Shown: positions 1 to 8,962, counted from the stretch's first letter. The stretch: 29,820 bases of DNA from JBEINZ01 sp040377825 (GCA_040377825.1 JBEINZ010000010.1:1-29820); one strand, 5' to 3'. Numbers and translations: made by a program. The notes: generated by a model not told the origin, from the letters alone.

Positions 1-2
1 CA

Positions 3-614
3 AAGGTCGAGGCAAACCTCGTCAATTATACTTGGCCGCTTCTGATTGTCGTCTTTTCGGGCTTCTTGCCGGGTGAAAGGCTACGCGTCCATCATGTGGC
101 GGGTGCGTTTCTCGGTCTTGTTGGCGCCGCGTTGATCGTCACCAAAGGGCAGGGCATGACGATCGAGCCGGACCATGCGCTTGGATACGCCGCGGCTTGC
201 GCATCTGCGCTGATCTGGTCGACCTATTCAGTCGTTTCTCGGCGTTTTGGTTCAGTGCCGACCGGGACGGTTGCTGGCTTCTGCCTTGTGACAGCCGTGC
301 TCTCGGCATTTTGTCACGTCGCGGCAGAGACGACCGTTTGGCCAAGCGGAATAGTCGCCTGGGCGGCGGTCATCGGTCTTGGACTGTTTCCAGTCGGTCT
401 CGCATTCTTTGCGTGGGATTATGGCGTGAAGCGCGGCGATATACAGGTTCTTGGCGCCGCCAGCTATCTTTCGCCTCTCGCCTCGACGCTGTTCTTGATA
501 TCAGCGGGCTATGGGACATTCAGTTGGATTGTCGGCGCTGCCGCGCTGCTCATCACGGGTGGTGCGCTCATTGCATCGAAGGATCTGATCGTCGGCAAGA
601 GCCCAGCCCATTGA
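3..614 (+). CDS. DMT-superfamily (EamA) exporter, 3' part
   Basis: This is the C-terminal part of an inner-membrane drug/metabolite transporter whose 5' end lies outside the window. The reading frame is open from base 3, and the first residues read EANLVNYTWPLLIVVFSG, a junction typical of EamA/YddG-like exporters. About six hydrophobic helices follow, including a second EamA repeat containing ALIWSTYSVVSRRFG. The apparent TTG start at 66 is only internal. Such proteins export amino acids or small metabolites, but the substrate cannot be told here. It converges on the cupin gene, whose stop is 16 bp beyond its own TGA. The family call is firm; the function is generic. Confidence 0.85.
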   Translation, partial: KVEANLVNYTWPLLIVVFSGFLPGERLRVHHVAGAFLGLVGAALIVTKGQGMTIEPDHALGYAAACASALIWSTYSVVSRRFGSVPTGTVAGFCLVTAVLSAFCHVAAETTVWPSGIVAWAAVIGLGLFPVGLAFFAWDYGVKRGDIQVLGAASYLSPLASTLFLISAGYGTFSWIVGAAALLITGGALIASKDLIVGKSPAH

Positions 615-630
615 AGCATCGAGCCGGGGT

Positions 631-1089
631 TTAACCGCCGGCGCTTGATTGTCTTTCGCGCGGGCGCGGAAACCAGTCATCCGGTGCCATCTCAAAGCCG
701 GCAAATTGGAAACCCGGCGCGACAGTGCAGCCAACCAGCGTCCAGGATCCGAGGCTCTCCGCGGTCTGCCAAGCGCCGAGTGGGACGACGACCTGCGGTC
801 GTTCCCCCATATCCAGACGCGGTCCGAGCCGGAACGCTTCTGCATCGTGTCCGTTCGGCGAGATTGTGAGCGCGAGTGGGCTACCCGCATACCAATGCCA
901 GACTTCAACGGCGTCGACGCGATGCCAGACGGATACCTCTCCGGCCGCGAGGAGAAAATAGATCGCCGTCGAATGCGCGCGCCCGTTGGTCTCGTTTGGG
1001 TCTTCGAACGTCTGGCGATAGTGGCCGCCTTCGGGATGTGGTTTTAGATCGAGGAGGCGGATAATCTCGCCGGCGCTGAGGTGCTGCAT
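631..1089 (-). CDS. DUF985-family cupin protein
   Basis: A 152-residue single-domain cupin of the DUF985 (YML079w-like) family. The family signature is seen as LKPHPEGGHYRQTF near residue 15, HSTAIYFLL around 40, and WHRVDAVEVWHWYAGSP around 54-70, which carries the histidines of the cupin barrel. The C-terminal GCTVAPGFQFAGFEM is also typical. I chose the ATG at 1089: the frame stays open further upstream, but that part runs into gloB and looks unlike protein. It starts 14 bp after the gloB stop on the same strand, so the two are probably co-transcribed. Members bind small ligands or act as sugar epimerase-like proteins, and no reaction is assured. Confidence 0.85.
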   Translation of the reverse strand: MQHLSAGEIIRLLDLKPHPEGGHYRQTFEDPNETNGRAHSTAIYFLLAAGEVSVWHRVDAVEVWHWYAGSPLALTISPNGHDAEAFRLGPRLDMGERPQVVVPLGAWQTAESLGSWTLVGCTVAPGFQFAGFEMAPDDWFPRPRERQSSAGG

Positions 1090-1103
1090 CGGTCCAATCG
1101 ACC

Positions 1104-1871
1104 TCACGCTTTGTTTTTGCGCAGTCGCAACTCGGCAAAGACCTCCGCCGGCGTCGCATCGTTCATGCCGAGCACCTGTTTGATCGCGGCGTCGCCGGCC
1201 CTCAAGAACGGGTTCGTCGCGCATTCCAGCGCGATTGTCGTCGGCAAAGTCGGTCTTCCCTCGGAGCGAAGGCGCTCGATTTGCCTAGTCCTGGTCGCGA
1301 GCGCGGCATTATCGGGGTCGACGGTCATGGCGAAGCGCGCGTTTGAAAGTGTGTATTCGTGCCCGCAATAGACCGACGTTTCAGGCGGCAGGGCCGCGAG
1401 TTTGCTAAGAGATCCCCACATCTGGTCCGTCGTTCCCTCGAAGACCCGCCCGCACCCTAGCGCAAAAAGCGTATCTCCGCAGAAAGCAACCTTTTCTTCC
1501 GGGATGACAAAGACGATGTGGCCGAGCGTATGGCCCGGAGTTGCCAGGATATCGACCTTAAACGAGCCGAACGTTAGGGTATCGCCCTCGCCGACCGCAA
1601 GAGTGATCCCCGGAATCCGGTCGGCTTCGCTCCTGGGCCCGACGACCCGCGCACCGTAGCGATCCTTCAGCGCCATGACGCCTCCGACATGGTCATGATG
1701 GTGGTGGGTTACTAGAATGTCGGTCAAGACCCAGCCGCGGGCGGCGAGAACGCGTTCGATCGGCCCTGCCTCGGGCGCGTCAATCGCGGCCGTCGCGCCG
1801 GTTTTCGGATCGTGTACGAGCACGCCGAAATTGTCTGATAGGCATCCGAATTGTTCGATCTCGATCGTCAT
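1104..1871 (-). CDS. gloB: hydroxyacylglutathione hydrolase (glyoxalase II)
   Basis: Cytosolic metallo-beta-lactamase-fold enzyme that hydrolyses S-D-lactoylglutathione to D-lactate and glutathione, the second step of methylglyoxal detoxification. The metal-binding motif THHHHDHVGG is at residues 55-64 (H56, H58, D60, H61). It is followed by ATPGHTLGHIV, FCGDTLFALGCGRVFEG and CGHEYTLSNARFA, all diagnostic of glyoxalase II. The 255-residue length is normal. It is transcribed divergently from the methyltransferase at 1961 across about 90 bp, and the cupin gene follows it. The presence of glyoxalase II implies a glutathione-using cell. Confidence 0.95.
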   Translation of the reverse strand: MTIEIEQFGCLSDNFGVLVHDPKTGATAAIDAPEAGPIERVLAARGWVLTDILVTHHHHDHVGGVMALKDRYGARVVGPRSEADRIPGITLAVGEGDTLTFGSFKVDILATPGHTLGHIVFVIPEEKVAFCGDTLFALGCGRVFEGTTDQMWGSLSKLAALPPETSVYCGHEYTLSNARFAMTVDPDNAALATRTRQIERLRSEGRPTLPTTIALECATNPFLRAGDAAIKQVLGMNDATPAEVFAELRLRKNKA

Positions 1872-1960
1872 GGCTGAACGTCCTCGTCATCGTCACTCGA
1901 TTTGCCTAACATCCTCTGGACCGCGTTGCCACCGGCGGCCGTAACGACATTGGAACGTGC

Positions 1961-2686
1961 ATGTATCTGGACGTGGTCGATCTCAGGAATTTCTACGGCG
2001 AGCCGCTTGGACGCATCGTGCGCGGCCTTCTCACAATGAAGCTCCGTCGAATGTGGCCGAAGGTCGCGGGCGACAGGATCATGGGCTTGGGCCACGCCAC
2101 GCCGTTCCTGCGGCCTTTTCTTGGCGAGGCCGACCGCATTCTCGGCTTCATGCCGGCGCAGATGGGCGTGGTGAATTGGCCCTCCGAAGGGCCGTCCACG
2201 ACTGCTCTGGTGCATGAAGGCGCGTTGCCGCTTGCTGATTCCGCGATCGACCGCGCCATCCTCGTTCATTGTCTGGAAATGGCCCATAATCCGCACGATG
2301 TGCTGCGCGAAGTGTGGCGCGTGCTGGCGCCCGGCGGGCGGTTGATCGCGGTTGTGCCCTCGCGAACTGGCATCTGGGCGCGGCTGGAAACCACCCCGTT
2401 CGGATACGGGCGACCCTTTTCGCGCGGGCAAATGGACAAGCTCCTCAAGGACACGCTGTTTTCGCCGATCGACTGGCGCGGCGCGCTCTATTCACCCCCC
2501 TTCGAGCGTCGCTACCTCATCAATGCCGCGCCAGCATTCGAACGTCTCGGCGCGCGTTTTTGGCCCGCGCTGTCCGGCCTGATCGTTGTCGAAGCAACAA
2601 AGCAGCTCTATCAGGGGCTGCCAGTTCGCGTTCGCGCCAAGGAGCGCCGGACGGCGTTCAAGCCCGTTCTCGTGCCACAGGGTTGA
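1961..2686 (+). CDS. class I SAM-dependent methyltransferase domain protein
   Basis: A 241-residue protein with a partial class I methyltransferase fold. LPLADSAIDRAILVHCLEMAHNPHDVLREVWRVL-type sequence at about 86-120 corresponds to the post-Rossmann part of Methyltransf_11, followed by APGGRLIAVVPSR. A glycine-rich SAM loop such as xDxGxGxG is not obvious in the N-terminus (residues 20-60), so catalytic competence is uncertain. A very similar protein is, to my recollection, a common neighbour of gloB in Rhizobiales. It is convergent with metW, with 9 bp between the stops. The substrate is unknown. Confidence 0.8.
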   Translation: MYLDVVDLRNFYGEPLGRIVRGLLTMKLRRMWPKVAGDRIMGLGHATPFLRPFLGEADRILGFMPAQMGVVNWPSEGPSTTALVHEGALPLADSAIDRAILVHCLEMAHNPHDVLREVWRVLAPGGRLIAVVPSRTGIWARLETTPFGYGRPFSRGQMDKLLKDTLFSPIDWRGALYSPPFERRYLINAAPAFERLGARFWPALSGLIVVEATKQLYQGLPVRVRAKERRTAFKPVLVPQG

Positions 2687-2695
2687 TGCGTGAAA

Positions 2696-3400
2696 TCAGG
2701 CCCTTCGCAACACGAACACGCCGTGTTCGCCGAACAGGTTCCACACCCACCACGGCACCGAGAGGCTTAGACTTGCACCGCTTTCGTTAATCGCGCTCGC
2801 GCGCTCCATGACCGCCCCGACATCGGGTTCCCTGGACAATTCGACGAAATCGCGGATCGTGCAAAAGTGAATGTTGGGCGTATCGTACCAGCTATAGGGC
2901 AAGTCCTCGGTGATCGGCATCCGCCCGCGCAGCAAGAACTGGAGACGAATGCGGTAGTGGCCGAAATTCGGGACCGTTACGATCGCCCGCCGGCCGATCC
3001 GCACCAGATGTTTCAGCACATCCTTCGGGCGCTCGGTCGCTTGCAGGGTCTGCGACAGGATGACGTAATCGAAGGCATCGTCGGGATAATAGACGAGGTC
3101 CGTATCGGCATCGCCCTGGATGACCGGCAGGCCGCGCGCGACACACTCGTTCACTCCGTGTTGCGAGATCTCAATCCCGCGTCCGTCGACGCCGCGCGTG
3201 CGAGCTAGCAAATCGAGGAGGGCGCCGTCGCCGCAGCCGACATCGAGCACGCGGGATCCCGGCTCGACCATTTCCGCGACGATGCGATGATCGATCCGGG
3301 GTTCGCTAACGGTCAGGCGCAACCCACCTCGATCGGGGCGGGAAGCTAGGCCCGGAGGAACAGCGCCTTCAAGCCGCGCTTTTTCGCGCATGTCGGTCAT
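2696..3400 (-). CDS. metW: methionine biosynthesis protein MetW
   Basis: A 234-residue class I SAM-dependent methyltransferase-like protein. SAM-binding motif I reads RVLDVGCGDGALLDLL at about residues 50-65, and the MetW family block DFVELSREPDVGAVMERA is near the C-terminus. Its start codon overlaps the metX stop by 4 bp, the classic metX-metW arrangement, so translation is coupled. MetW is required together with MetX for efficient homoserine acylation in several proteobacteria; this comes from family knowledge, not from this sequence. Start and length fit the family. Confidence 0.93.
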   Translation of the reverse strand: MTDMREKARLEGAVPPGLASRPDRGGLRLTVSEPRIDHRIVAEMVEPGSRVLDVGCGDGALLDLLARTRGVDGRGIEISQHGVNECVARGLPVIQGDADTDLVYYPDDAFDYVILSQTLQATERPKDVLKHLVRIGRRAIVTVPNFGHYRIRLQFLLRGRMPITEDLPYSWYDTPNIHFCTIRDFVELSREPDVGAVMERASAINESGASLSLSVPWWVWNLFGEHGVFVLRRA

Positions 3401-4599
3401 CGTGCTGTCCCTTCAATACCCCGGACCCGTGCGGCCGCGCCGATGAAGCCTTGCAGGATCTGGAACATCTCCGGCTCGTCGAGCAGGAAGGCGTCATGTC
3501 CGCGATCGGTGACGATTTCGGCGAAAGAGACGTTTGCGCCAGCCGCGGTCAACGCATGCACGACCGCGCGGCTCTCCGTCGTTGGAAACAGCCAATCAGA
3601 GGTAAACGACATCACGCAAAAGCGCGTCTTCGTGCCTCTGAACGCGTCCGCGAGTACCCCGCCGTGATCGGCCGCGAGATCGAAATAGTCCATCGCCCGG
3701 GTGACGTAGAGATAAGAGTTTGCATCGAACCGGTCGACGAAAGTCAGGCCTTGATGGCGCAGATAGCTTTCGATCTGAAAGTCGGAGTCGAAGCCGAAGG
3801 TCGGCTTTTCGCGATCTTGCAGGCGGCGGCCAAACTTGGAGTGGAGCGACGGCTCGGACATGTAAGTGATGTGGGCGGCCATGCGGGCGACCGCGAGGCC
3901 CTTGCGCGGGCTTGTCGCCATGTCGAGATAGCCGCCGCCGCGCCAATCCGGATCGGCCATGATGGCCTGCCGGCCGACCTCGTGAAACGCGATATTCTGC
4001 GACGAGTGCCGCGCGCTTGCCGCGATCGGCAACGCCGCGAAAACGCGATCCGGATAGGCGGCCGCCCATTGCAGGACTTGCATGCCGCCCATTGAACCCC
4101 CCGCGACCAAAAAGAGCGTCTCGATGCCGAGATGGTCGATCAATGCCGCCTGCGAGCGGACCATATCCCGGATCGTGACGACCGGTAGATCGAGACCCCA
4201 TGTGCGTCCCGTCGCCGGGTTCAGGGTCGCCGGTCCGGTCGTGCCCATGCAACCGCCGAGAACATTGGCGCAAATGACGAAGAAACGGTCCGTATCAATC
4301 GGCCGGCCCGGCCCAACGATGAGTTCCCACCAACCGGACTTTCCCGTTACCGGGTTCACGTTGGCCACATGCTGATCGCCGGTCAGCGCGTGGCAGATCA
4401 GAATCGCATTGGAGCGATCGTTGTTGAGCGCCCCGTAGGTTTGATAGGCGATCTGCCAGGGCGCTAGAATATGCCCGGAATCAAGCGCAAGCGGCCGGTC
4501 CGCGCCGAAATTGGCGACGCGGCTGTCGGGATGGTCGGCCTGCCGATTTCGGGCAGTCTCGACCGCGTCCTCGAAATCGCGCGTTTCGCCGTTTCCCAT
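3397..4599 (-). CDS. metX: homoserine O-acyltransferase
   Basis: Cytosolic alpha/beta-hydrolase-fold enzyme that transfers an acyl group (acetyl or succinyl) to L-homoserine, the first committed step of methionine synthesis. The nucleophile motif GGSMGGMQ places the catalytic Ser at residue 169. Asp335 in SFTSDWLFPT and His368 in DRGHDAFLL complete the triad. The family signatures ICHALTGDQH and NVLGGCMGTTGP are present. The 400-residue length is normal. MetX members cannot be split into acetyl or succinyl users by eye. It forms an operon with metW and is divergent from hisC across a 317-bp gap. Confidence 0.95.
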   Translation of the reverse strand: MGNGETRDFEDAVETARNRQADHPDSRVANFGADRPLALDSGHILAPWQIAYQTYGALNNDRSNAILICHALTGDQHVANVNPVTGKSGWWELIVGPGRPIDTDRFFVICANVLGGCMGTTGPATLNPATGRTWGLDLPVVTIRDMVRSQAALIDHLGIETLFLVAGGSMGGMQVLQWAAAYPDRVFAALPIAASARHSSQNIAFHEVGRQAIMADPDWRGGGYLDMATSPRKGLAVARMAAHITYMSEPSLHSKFGRRLQDREKPTFGFDSDFQIESYLRHQGLTFVDRFDANSYLYVTRAMDYFDLAADHGGVLADAFRGTKTRFCVMSFTSDWLFPTTESRAVVHALTAAGANVSFAEIVTDRGHDAFLLDEPEMFQILQGFIGAAARVRGIEGTAR

Positions 4600-4916
4600 C
4601 GCTTCAAATCCTCATGCGCCCGTGGCCGCGAGCGGGCCGATTTCGTAGGCTTTGCATTGAAGCGGTGTCAACGGAATCTTCGTTTCGCTATGCGTGAGTA
4701 ATGTCTAAGGACCCCAAACAGGGATCTTTCCTTTGCTTTCGCGGACAAGCTTGCCTATGAAAGGTGATCTTCGAGCTAAGAGCGATCCGAACGATGGTTG
4801 TCTCGACGTATCATGTGACCCGATACCGCGTGCGGCGCCGTCCGCACTTTTGACGCGCGCCGCCGAACATCGTGAACCATCTGACGTCCATTCCGCTCAA
4901 ATAATGCCCGGAGTTT
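4600..4916. other. 317-bp divergent intergenic region, metX / hisC
   Basis: No gene is visible. It holds the candidate metX promoter, a small hairpin (GTGCGG at 4830-4835 pairing with CCGCAC at 4842-4847) followed by three T, and the hisC ribosome site GGAG at 4910-4913. I looked for a SAM-II riboswitch ahead of metX and did not find its conserved elements. Confidence 0.6.
4642..4671 (-). promoter_or_regulatory. candidate sigma-70 promoter for metXW
   Basis: Reading leftward, a perfect -35 hexamer TTGACA (4671-4666) is followed after 18 bp by TACGAA (4647-4642), a weak -10. This would give a leader of about 35 nt before the metX ATG at 4599. A GAGG ribosome site lies 10 nt upstream of that ATG. 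Only the -35 is strong. Confidence 0.35.
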
Positions 4917-6035
4917 ATGATGACCTCGACGTCTTCCGTTCGTCCGCGCCCGCGCGCCGGCGTCCTCGATATTGCCGCCTACGTTCCCGGCAAGTCGAAG
5001 GCGAGTGGTGGCGGCAAGCTCTATAAGCTCTCTTCAAACGAAACGCCGCTCGGCGCGAGCCCGAAGGCCATCGCCGCCTATCATTCGGTCGGCAATAGCC
5101 TCGAACTCTACCCGGATGGATCCTCGACGGCGCTACGCGAAGCGATCGGCCGTCTCTACGGTCTCGCGCCGGAGCGAATTCTCTGCGGAGCCGGTTCTGA
5201 CGAAATCCTATCGATCCTCGCCAACGCCTATATCGGCCCGGGCGATGAGGCGATTTTTTCGCAATACGGCTTTCTCGTTTATCCAATTGCGATTACCGCC
5301 GCCGGGGGAACACCCGTCTCGGTGCCCGAGCAGAACTTCACAGCCGATGTCGACGCCATTCTGGCTGCGGTCACCGAGCGCACGCGCGTGGTTTTTCTGG
5401 CCAATCCAAACAATCCGACCGGCACCTATCTCCCCTTCGATGAGGTGAAGCGTCTCCACCGGGGCCTGCCCGCGCGCGTGCTGCTCGTTCTTGACGCGGC
5501 CTATGCCGAATATGTCCGCCGCAACGACTATGAGAGCGGCATCGAGCTGGTTTCAACCAGCGACAATGTCGTCATGACCCGCACTTTCTCGAAGATCTAC
5601 GGCTTGGCGGGTCTGCGTATCGGCTGGTGCTACGCGCCCGATCACGTCATCGACGCAATGAACCGCATCCGCGGCCCGTTCAATGTTTCCGCGCCCTCAA
5701 TTGCCGCCGGCATTGCCGCGATCGAGGACCGGGAATTCACGGTCTCCGCGGTGGAGCACAACGAGCACCATCTGCCCGAGGTGACCGCGAAATTGACCGC
5801 GCTCGGCCTCGACGTGACGCCTTCGGTCGGTAACTTCATCCTCGTGCATTTTCCGGACGAACCCGGCAAGCGGGCGGCGGAGGCCGATGCGTTTCTGCTC
5901 GATCGCGGTGTCGTGTTGCGCCGCATGGACAGCTACGGGCTGCTGTGCGCCTTGCGCATGACGATCGGTACTGAAGAGGCGAATGCCGCAGCATTAGCGG
6001 CCATTGCCGCATTCCTTGAAGGAGCCGCGTCATGA
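4917..6035 (+). CDS. hisC: histidinol-phosphate aminotransferase
   Basis: PLP-dependent fold-type I aminotransferase that converts imidazole-acetol phosphate and glutamate to histidinol phosphate. In many alphaproteobacteria it also transaminates aromatic keto acids. Evidence includes KLSSNETPLGASPKA (about 37-51), NPNNPTGT at 163-170, and the PLP-lysine motif TRTFSKIYGLAGLRIGW with Lys226. The length is usual. Two consecutive ATG codons (4917 and 4920) compete; the GGAG at 4910 is better spaced for 4920. Its last codon overlaps tyrC by 4 bp (ATGA). The coupling to a tyrosine-pathway dehydrogenase supports a dual histidine/aromatic role. Confidence 0.93.
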   Translation: MMTSTSSVRPRPRAGVLDIAAYVPGKSKASGGGKLYKLSSNETPLGASPKAIAAYHSVGNSLELYPDGSSTALREAIGRLYGLAPERILCGAGSDEILSILANAYIGPGDEAIFSQYGFLVYPIAITAAGGTPVSVPEQNFTADVDAILAAVTERTRVVFLANPNNPTGTYLPFDEVKRLHRGLPARVLLVLDAAYAEYVRRNDYESGIELVSTSDNVVMTRTFSKIYGLAGLRIGWCYAPDHVIDAMNRIRGPFNVSAPSIAAGIAAIEDREFTVSAVEHNEHHLPEVTAKLTALGLDVTPSVGNFILVHFPDEPGKRAAEADAFLLDRGVVLRRMDSYGLLCALRMTIGTEEANAAALAAIAAFLEGAAS

Positions 6036-6991
6036 GCGAACCGCATTTCGGTAAGCTCGCCCTGATCGGCATCGGGCTGATTGGGTCGTCGATTGCGCGC
6101 GTCGCGCGGCGCGATGGTCTCGCCGGGGAGATCGCGATCGCCACGCGGCGGTCTGAAACGCTGGCGCGCGCCCGCGAACTTGGACTCGGTGATCACTACA
6201 CGACCAACGCGGCCGAGGCCGTTGAGGGAGCGGATTGCGTGATCCTGTCGGTCCCGGTCGGTGCTTCAGGCGCGGTCGCCGCCGCAATCTCCTCGGCTTT
6301 GAAGCCCGGCGCGATCGTCTCCGACGTCGGATCGGTCAAGGGCGATGTGGTGGCACAGATGGCGCCCCATATCCCCCACGGTGTTCACTTCGTGCCGGCC
6401 CATCCAGTAGCGGGCACGGAGTATTCCGGTCCCGATGCCGGCTTTGCCGAGCTCTTCCGTAATCGATGGTGTATCGTCACGCCGCCCGAGGGCACCGATC
6501 CCACCGCCGTCGATCGTCTCATTCGGTTCTGGCAGGGTGCGGGATCGACGGTGGAGATCATGACGCCCGACCACCACGACTTGGTGCTTGCCATCACAAG
6601 CCATATCCCGCATCTGATCGCCTATAACATCGTAGGAACCGCCGCGCATTTGGAACGCGTGACGGCGTCCGAGGTCATCAAGTTTTCGGCTGGCGGCTTC
6701 CGGGACTTCACGCGCATCGCCGCGTCGGACCCAACGATGTGGCGCGATGTCTTCCTCCACAACAAGACGGCCGTCCTCGAAATGCTCGGCCGCTTCAGCG
6801 AGGATTTGCTGGCGCTTCAGCGCTCGATCCGCTTCGGCGACGGCGACGCGCTGTTTGATCTATTCACCAAAACGCGCGCGATCCGCCGTGGGATTGTCGA
6901 TATCGGCCAAGATATCGCAGCGCCGGATTTCGGACGGCAAGCAGTTGCCTTGAAAGATCCAGGCTTATCCACGCCGATCGACGGAAACTGA
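6032..6991 (+). CDS. tyrC: prephenate/arogenate dehydrogenase
   Basis: NAD(P)-dependent TyrA-family oxidoreductase that decarboxylates prephenate or arogenate in tyrosine synthesis. The N-terminal Rossmann motif LIGIGLIGSSIAR starts near residue 11, with ILSVPVGA at about 72 and SDVGSVKGDV near 98. The active-site region HPVAGTEYSGPDAGF is around 123-137, and SHIPHLIAYNI marks the helical dimerisation domain. The 319-residue length suits a stand-alone dehydrogenase without chorismate mutase or ACT domains. It is translationally coupled to hisC, which fits supply of the transamination partner. Prephenate versus arogenate preference cannot be decided by reading. Confidence 0.92.
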   Translation: MSEPHFGKLALIGIGLIGSSIARVARRDGLAGEIAIATRRSETLARARELGLGDHYTTNAAEAVEGADCVILSVPVGASGAVAAAISSALKPGAIVSDVGSVKGDVVAQMAPHIPHGVHFVPAHPVAGTEYSGPDAGFAELFRNRWCIVTPPEGTDPTAVDRLIRFWQGAGSTVEIMTPDHHDLVLAITSHIPHLIAYNIVGTAAHLERVTASEVIKFSAGGFRDFTRIAASDPTMWRDVFLHNKTAVLEMLGRFSEDLLALQRSIRFGDGDALFDLFTKTRAIRRGIVDIGQDIAAPDFGRQAVALKDPGLSTPIDGN

Positions 6992-7016
6992 AACGTTCCG
7001 ACCCTTGTCGCGTTGA

Positions 7017-7361
7017 TTAATGACGCGGCCGGGCAGGTTTCTTCGCCGCATCGGCCGCTGCCGCAGCCCACTTGATCCGCGCGCTTGCGTCGGGAGGCAG
7101 GTTGCGTGTCGCGCAATAGAGCATGAACCCTACTGGATCGAACCGCACGCGCACCACGGTGACGCCGCGCTCGGCCATTTCCCGTTCGAATTGCTTCATC
7201 GCCGCGAACCAAGCGTCATAGGTTTCGTAGAGCCGTTCAGGGTCCGTCATCGTGGCTTTCGCAGCGGCATAGTCCTCACGACGAAACCAGCACACGCCAA
7301 GCGGGCGGTTTTCCTGCGATTCGACGGCGCCCTTGATTTTGCCGCTTATAGTGCCCGCCAT
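7017..7361 (-). CDS. conserved protein of unknown function
   Basis: A 114-residue cytosolic protein with no domain I recognise. It begins near LGVCWFRREDYAAAKATMTDPERLYETYDAWFAAMKQ-type sequence (cited here only as the span 22-58), rich in aromatic and acidic residues, and has a lysine/alanine-rich C-terminus. No signal peptide or membrane segment is visible. I use the ATG at 7361, which has GGGAG six bases upstream, rather than the preceding GTG at 7364. Codon use and the ordered hydrophobic pattern suggest a real gene. It is convergent with tyrC. Confidence 0.65.
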   Translation of the reverse strand: MAGTISGKIKGAVESQENRPLGVCWFRREDYAAAKATMTDPERLYETYDAWFAAMKQFEREMAERGVTVVRVRFDPVGFMLYCATRNLPPDASARIKWAAAAADAAKKPARPRH

Positions 7362-7671
7362 CACCGTCTCCCATTCGCCTCAGTCTGACGGCAGCTATGC
7401 GCAACTGGCTCCCACGCCGTCAAGACAATGATGCGCCTTATCGCCGTGATGGCGGGAATCCGCCGATGAGCCGGACGCGTGGCGCGTCTCCCGTCTTGCC
7501 ATCCATACACTTTGCGGCTATCTAGCCACCCATTCGGATCGGATTTGGCCCGAATGTTTGGTGTTGAAACTGTCTGTGGCGTGGTTCGCGCCATGACAGG
7601 GCCGAGCCATAGACCTGCCAACGCCTTAGCGAATGCCGACAGAGTATATCCAGGGACTCAAATCCCACGTT
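7362..7671. other. 310-bp intergenic region before tRNA-Thr
   Basis: No coding sequence is supported. It contains a short perfect hairpin, GGCGG-GAAT-CCGCC (7451-7464), and a TATATC (7645-7650) placed like a -10 box about 20 bp ahead of the tRNA. I cannot pair that box with a convincing -35. Confidence 0.5.
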
Positions 7672-7747
7672 GCCGCCTTAGCTCAGCTGGTAGAGCACAT
7701 CATTCGTAATGATGGGGTCGTAGGTTCGAATCCTATAGGCGGCACCA
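7672..7747 (+). tRNA. tRNA-Thr (anticodon CGT)
   Basis: A complete cloverleaf is readable. The acceptor stem GCCGCCT (7672-7678) pairs with AGGCGGC (7737-7743). The D arm is GCTC/GAGC. The anticodon stem CATCA/TGATG encloses loop TTCGTAA with anticodon CGT at 7705-7707, and the T loop is GGTTCGAATCC. Discriminator A is followed by an encoded CCA (7745-7747). It decodes ACG threonine codons. Confidence 0.97.
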
Positions 7748-7776
7748 CTTTCTTCCTTGTCCATACCGGATAGGCT

Positions 7777-8962
7777 CTAGTCGGAAGCAGGGTAGGCTGC
7801 GCGGCGCAATGTTATTGGCGCGAACAGTGCAACTAGGACGGCGAGACCCGCGGCCGGGATCGGACCGTTTGATTCGAGAATTGCACCGAATACAAAGGGC
7901 GCCGCAGCGAAAGCTAGGTTCATCGGCAGTACCAGACGTGCAGTCATGACTCCGTAGAGTTCCGGATCGAACAGTTCCAATGGAATTGTGGCGCGTGCGA
8001 CGCTCATGATGCCGCTCGCAGCCCCAAACAGAATAACAAAAAAAGCCGCGCCCGGTAGGCCGTTCAGCACAAGTAAAGCCAGAAACGAGAACGGGAACAG
8101 CATCGCCGCCACGATGGCCGATCTGGTCGCTTGGACATTAGGCGCGAATACAAACTCCAGAAGACGCGCGCCAAATTGAATGACGCCGATCAAGGCCGAA
8201 AGCCAGATTGCCGTGCTGTCGGTCAGGCCATAGGACCGTAGAAGTTCGACGATGACCACCGCGAAACCCCAGGTCACGAAGCCGATCGCGGAGACTGCGA
8301 CGATCAGGAGCCGCAAGAGCGCCCGCTGCCGACCAGTCGGCGTATGGACTTCAGGGGCTTTCTCGGCAGCCGGTGACGGCAAGCGGCGCGACCTGACGAG
8401 GTGCATCGCGAACAAATGCAATGGCAGGCAGATTGCCAGGTTCGCGAGCGCGAATACGACCACCGCGCCGCGCCAGCCCAAATGCTCGACCAACGCGGCC
8501 ATGATCGGCAGGCCGATGCTCGAAGACAGCCCCGATCCGAGCATCACGGCAATGATCGGCCGCTTTGCGTCCTTTTCGGCATGTTCCGCAAGCAAGGTGT
8601 TCGCCGACGAAGAAAGCGCGGCGGCGCCGGCCACGCCGAGACCGAGGAAGCATCCAGCATATTGCCACGCGGACTGCACGAAAGCGAGCAGAGCCAATGC
8701 CACGCTCGCCCCAACAGACCCGTAGACCAGGATCAGGCCGGCCCCGAAACGCGCGTAAAGCCCCGCCATCAGCCTGGAAGCCAAGGCGAGCGCCACGAGA
8801 AAGAAACTGGAACCGGCCAGCCCAAACGCAAGCGACGTTTCCAGATCGGCGACAACCAAACGCCCAAAGATTGGCTGGCGACGAAAACATCGTCGCCCAG
8901 CCGATAATCTGCGTCGTTGAAAAACACATAACGAGTAGAACAGAAACTGGCGCAACGGTCAT
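7777..8962 (-). pseudogene. MFS transporter, interrupted by a one-base frameshift
   Basis: Major facilitator superfamily permease, expected to be an inner-membrane protein of about 394 residues and 12 helices. The natural start is the ATG at 8962, giving MTVAPVSVLLVMCFSTTQII and then GWATMFSSPA. That is the usual first helix of this MFS subgroup. After the Ala codon at 8873-8875 the frame must move by one base to continue as IFGRLVVADLETSLAFGLAG in the long frame ending at 7777. One surplus base at about 8872 explains this. Without it, the long frame starts only at a TTG (8955) with an arginine-rich, non-MFS N-terminus. The substrate is unknown. Either the gene is dead or the base is a sequencing error. 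Confidence 0.8.

Noticed and set aside
4600..4700. SAM-II riboswitch ahead of metX
   Set aside because: I looked on the minus strand for the conserved pseudoknot elements and the GCUAAA-type 3' segment before the ribosome site and did not find them; the -35/-10 candidate leaves only about 35 nt of leader.
7672..7747. tRNA-Thr as the attachment site of a genomic island
   Set aside because: I saw no integrase gene and no second copy of the tRNA 3' end in the window.
8866..8882. programmed ribosomal frameshift in the MFS gene
   Set aside because: There is no slippery sequence or downstream structure, and MFS genes are not known to use one.
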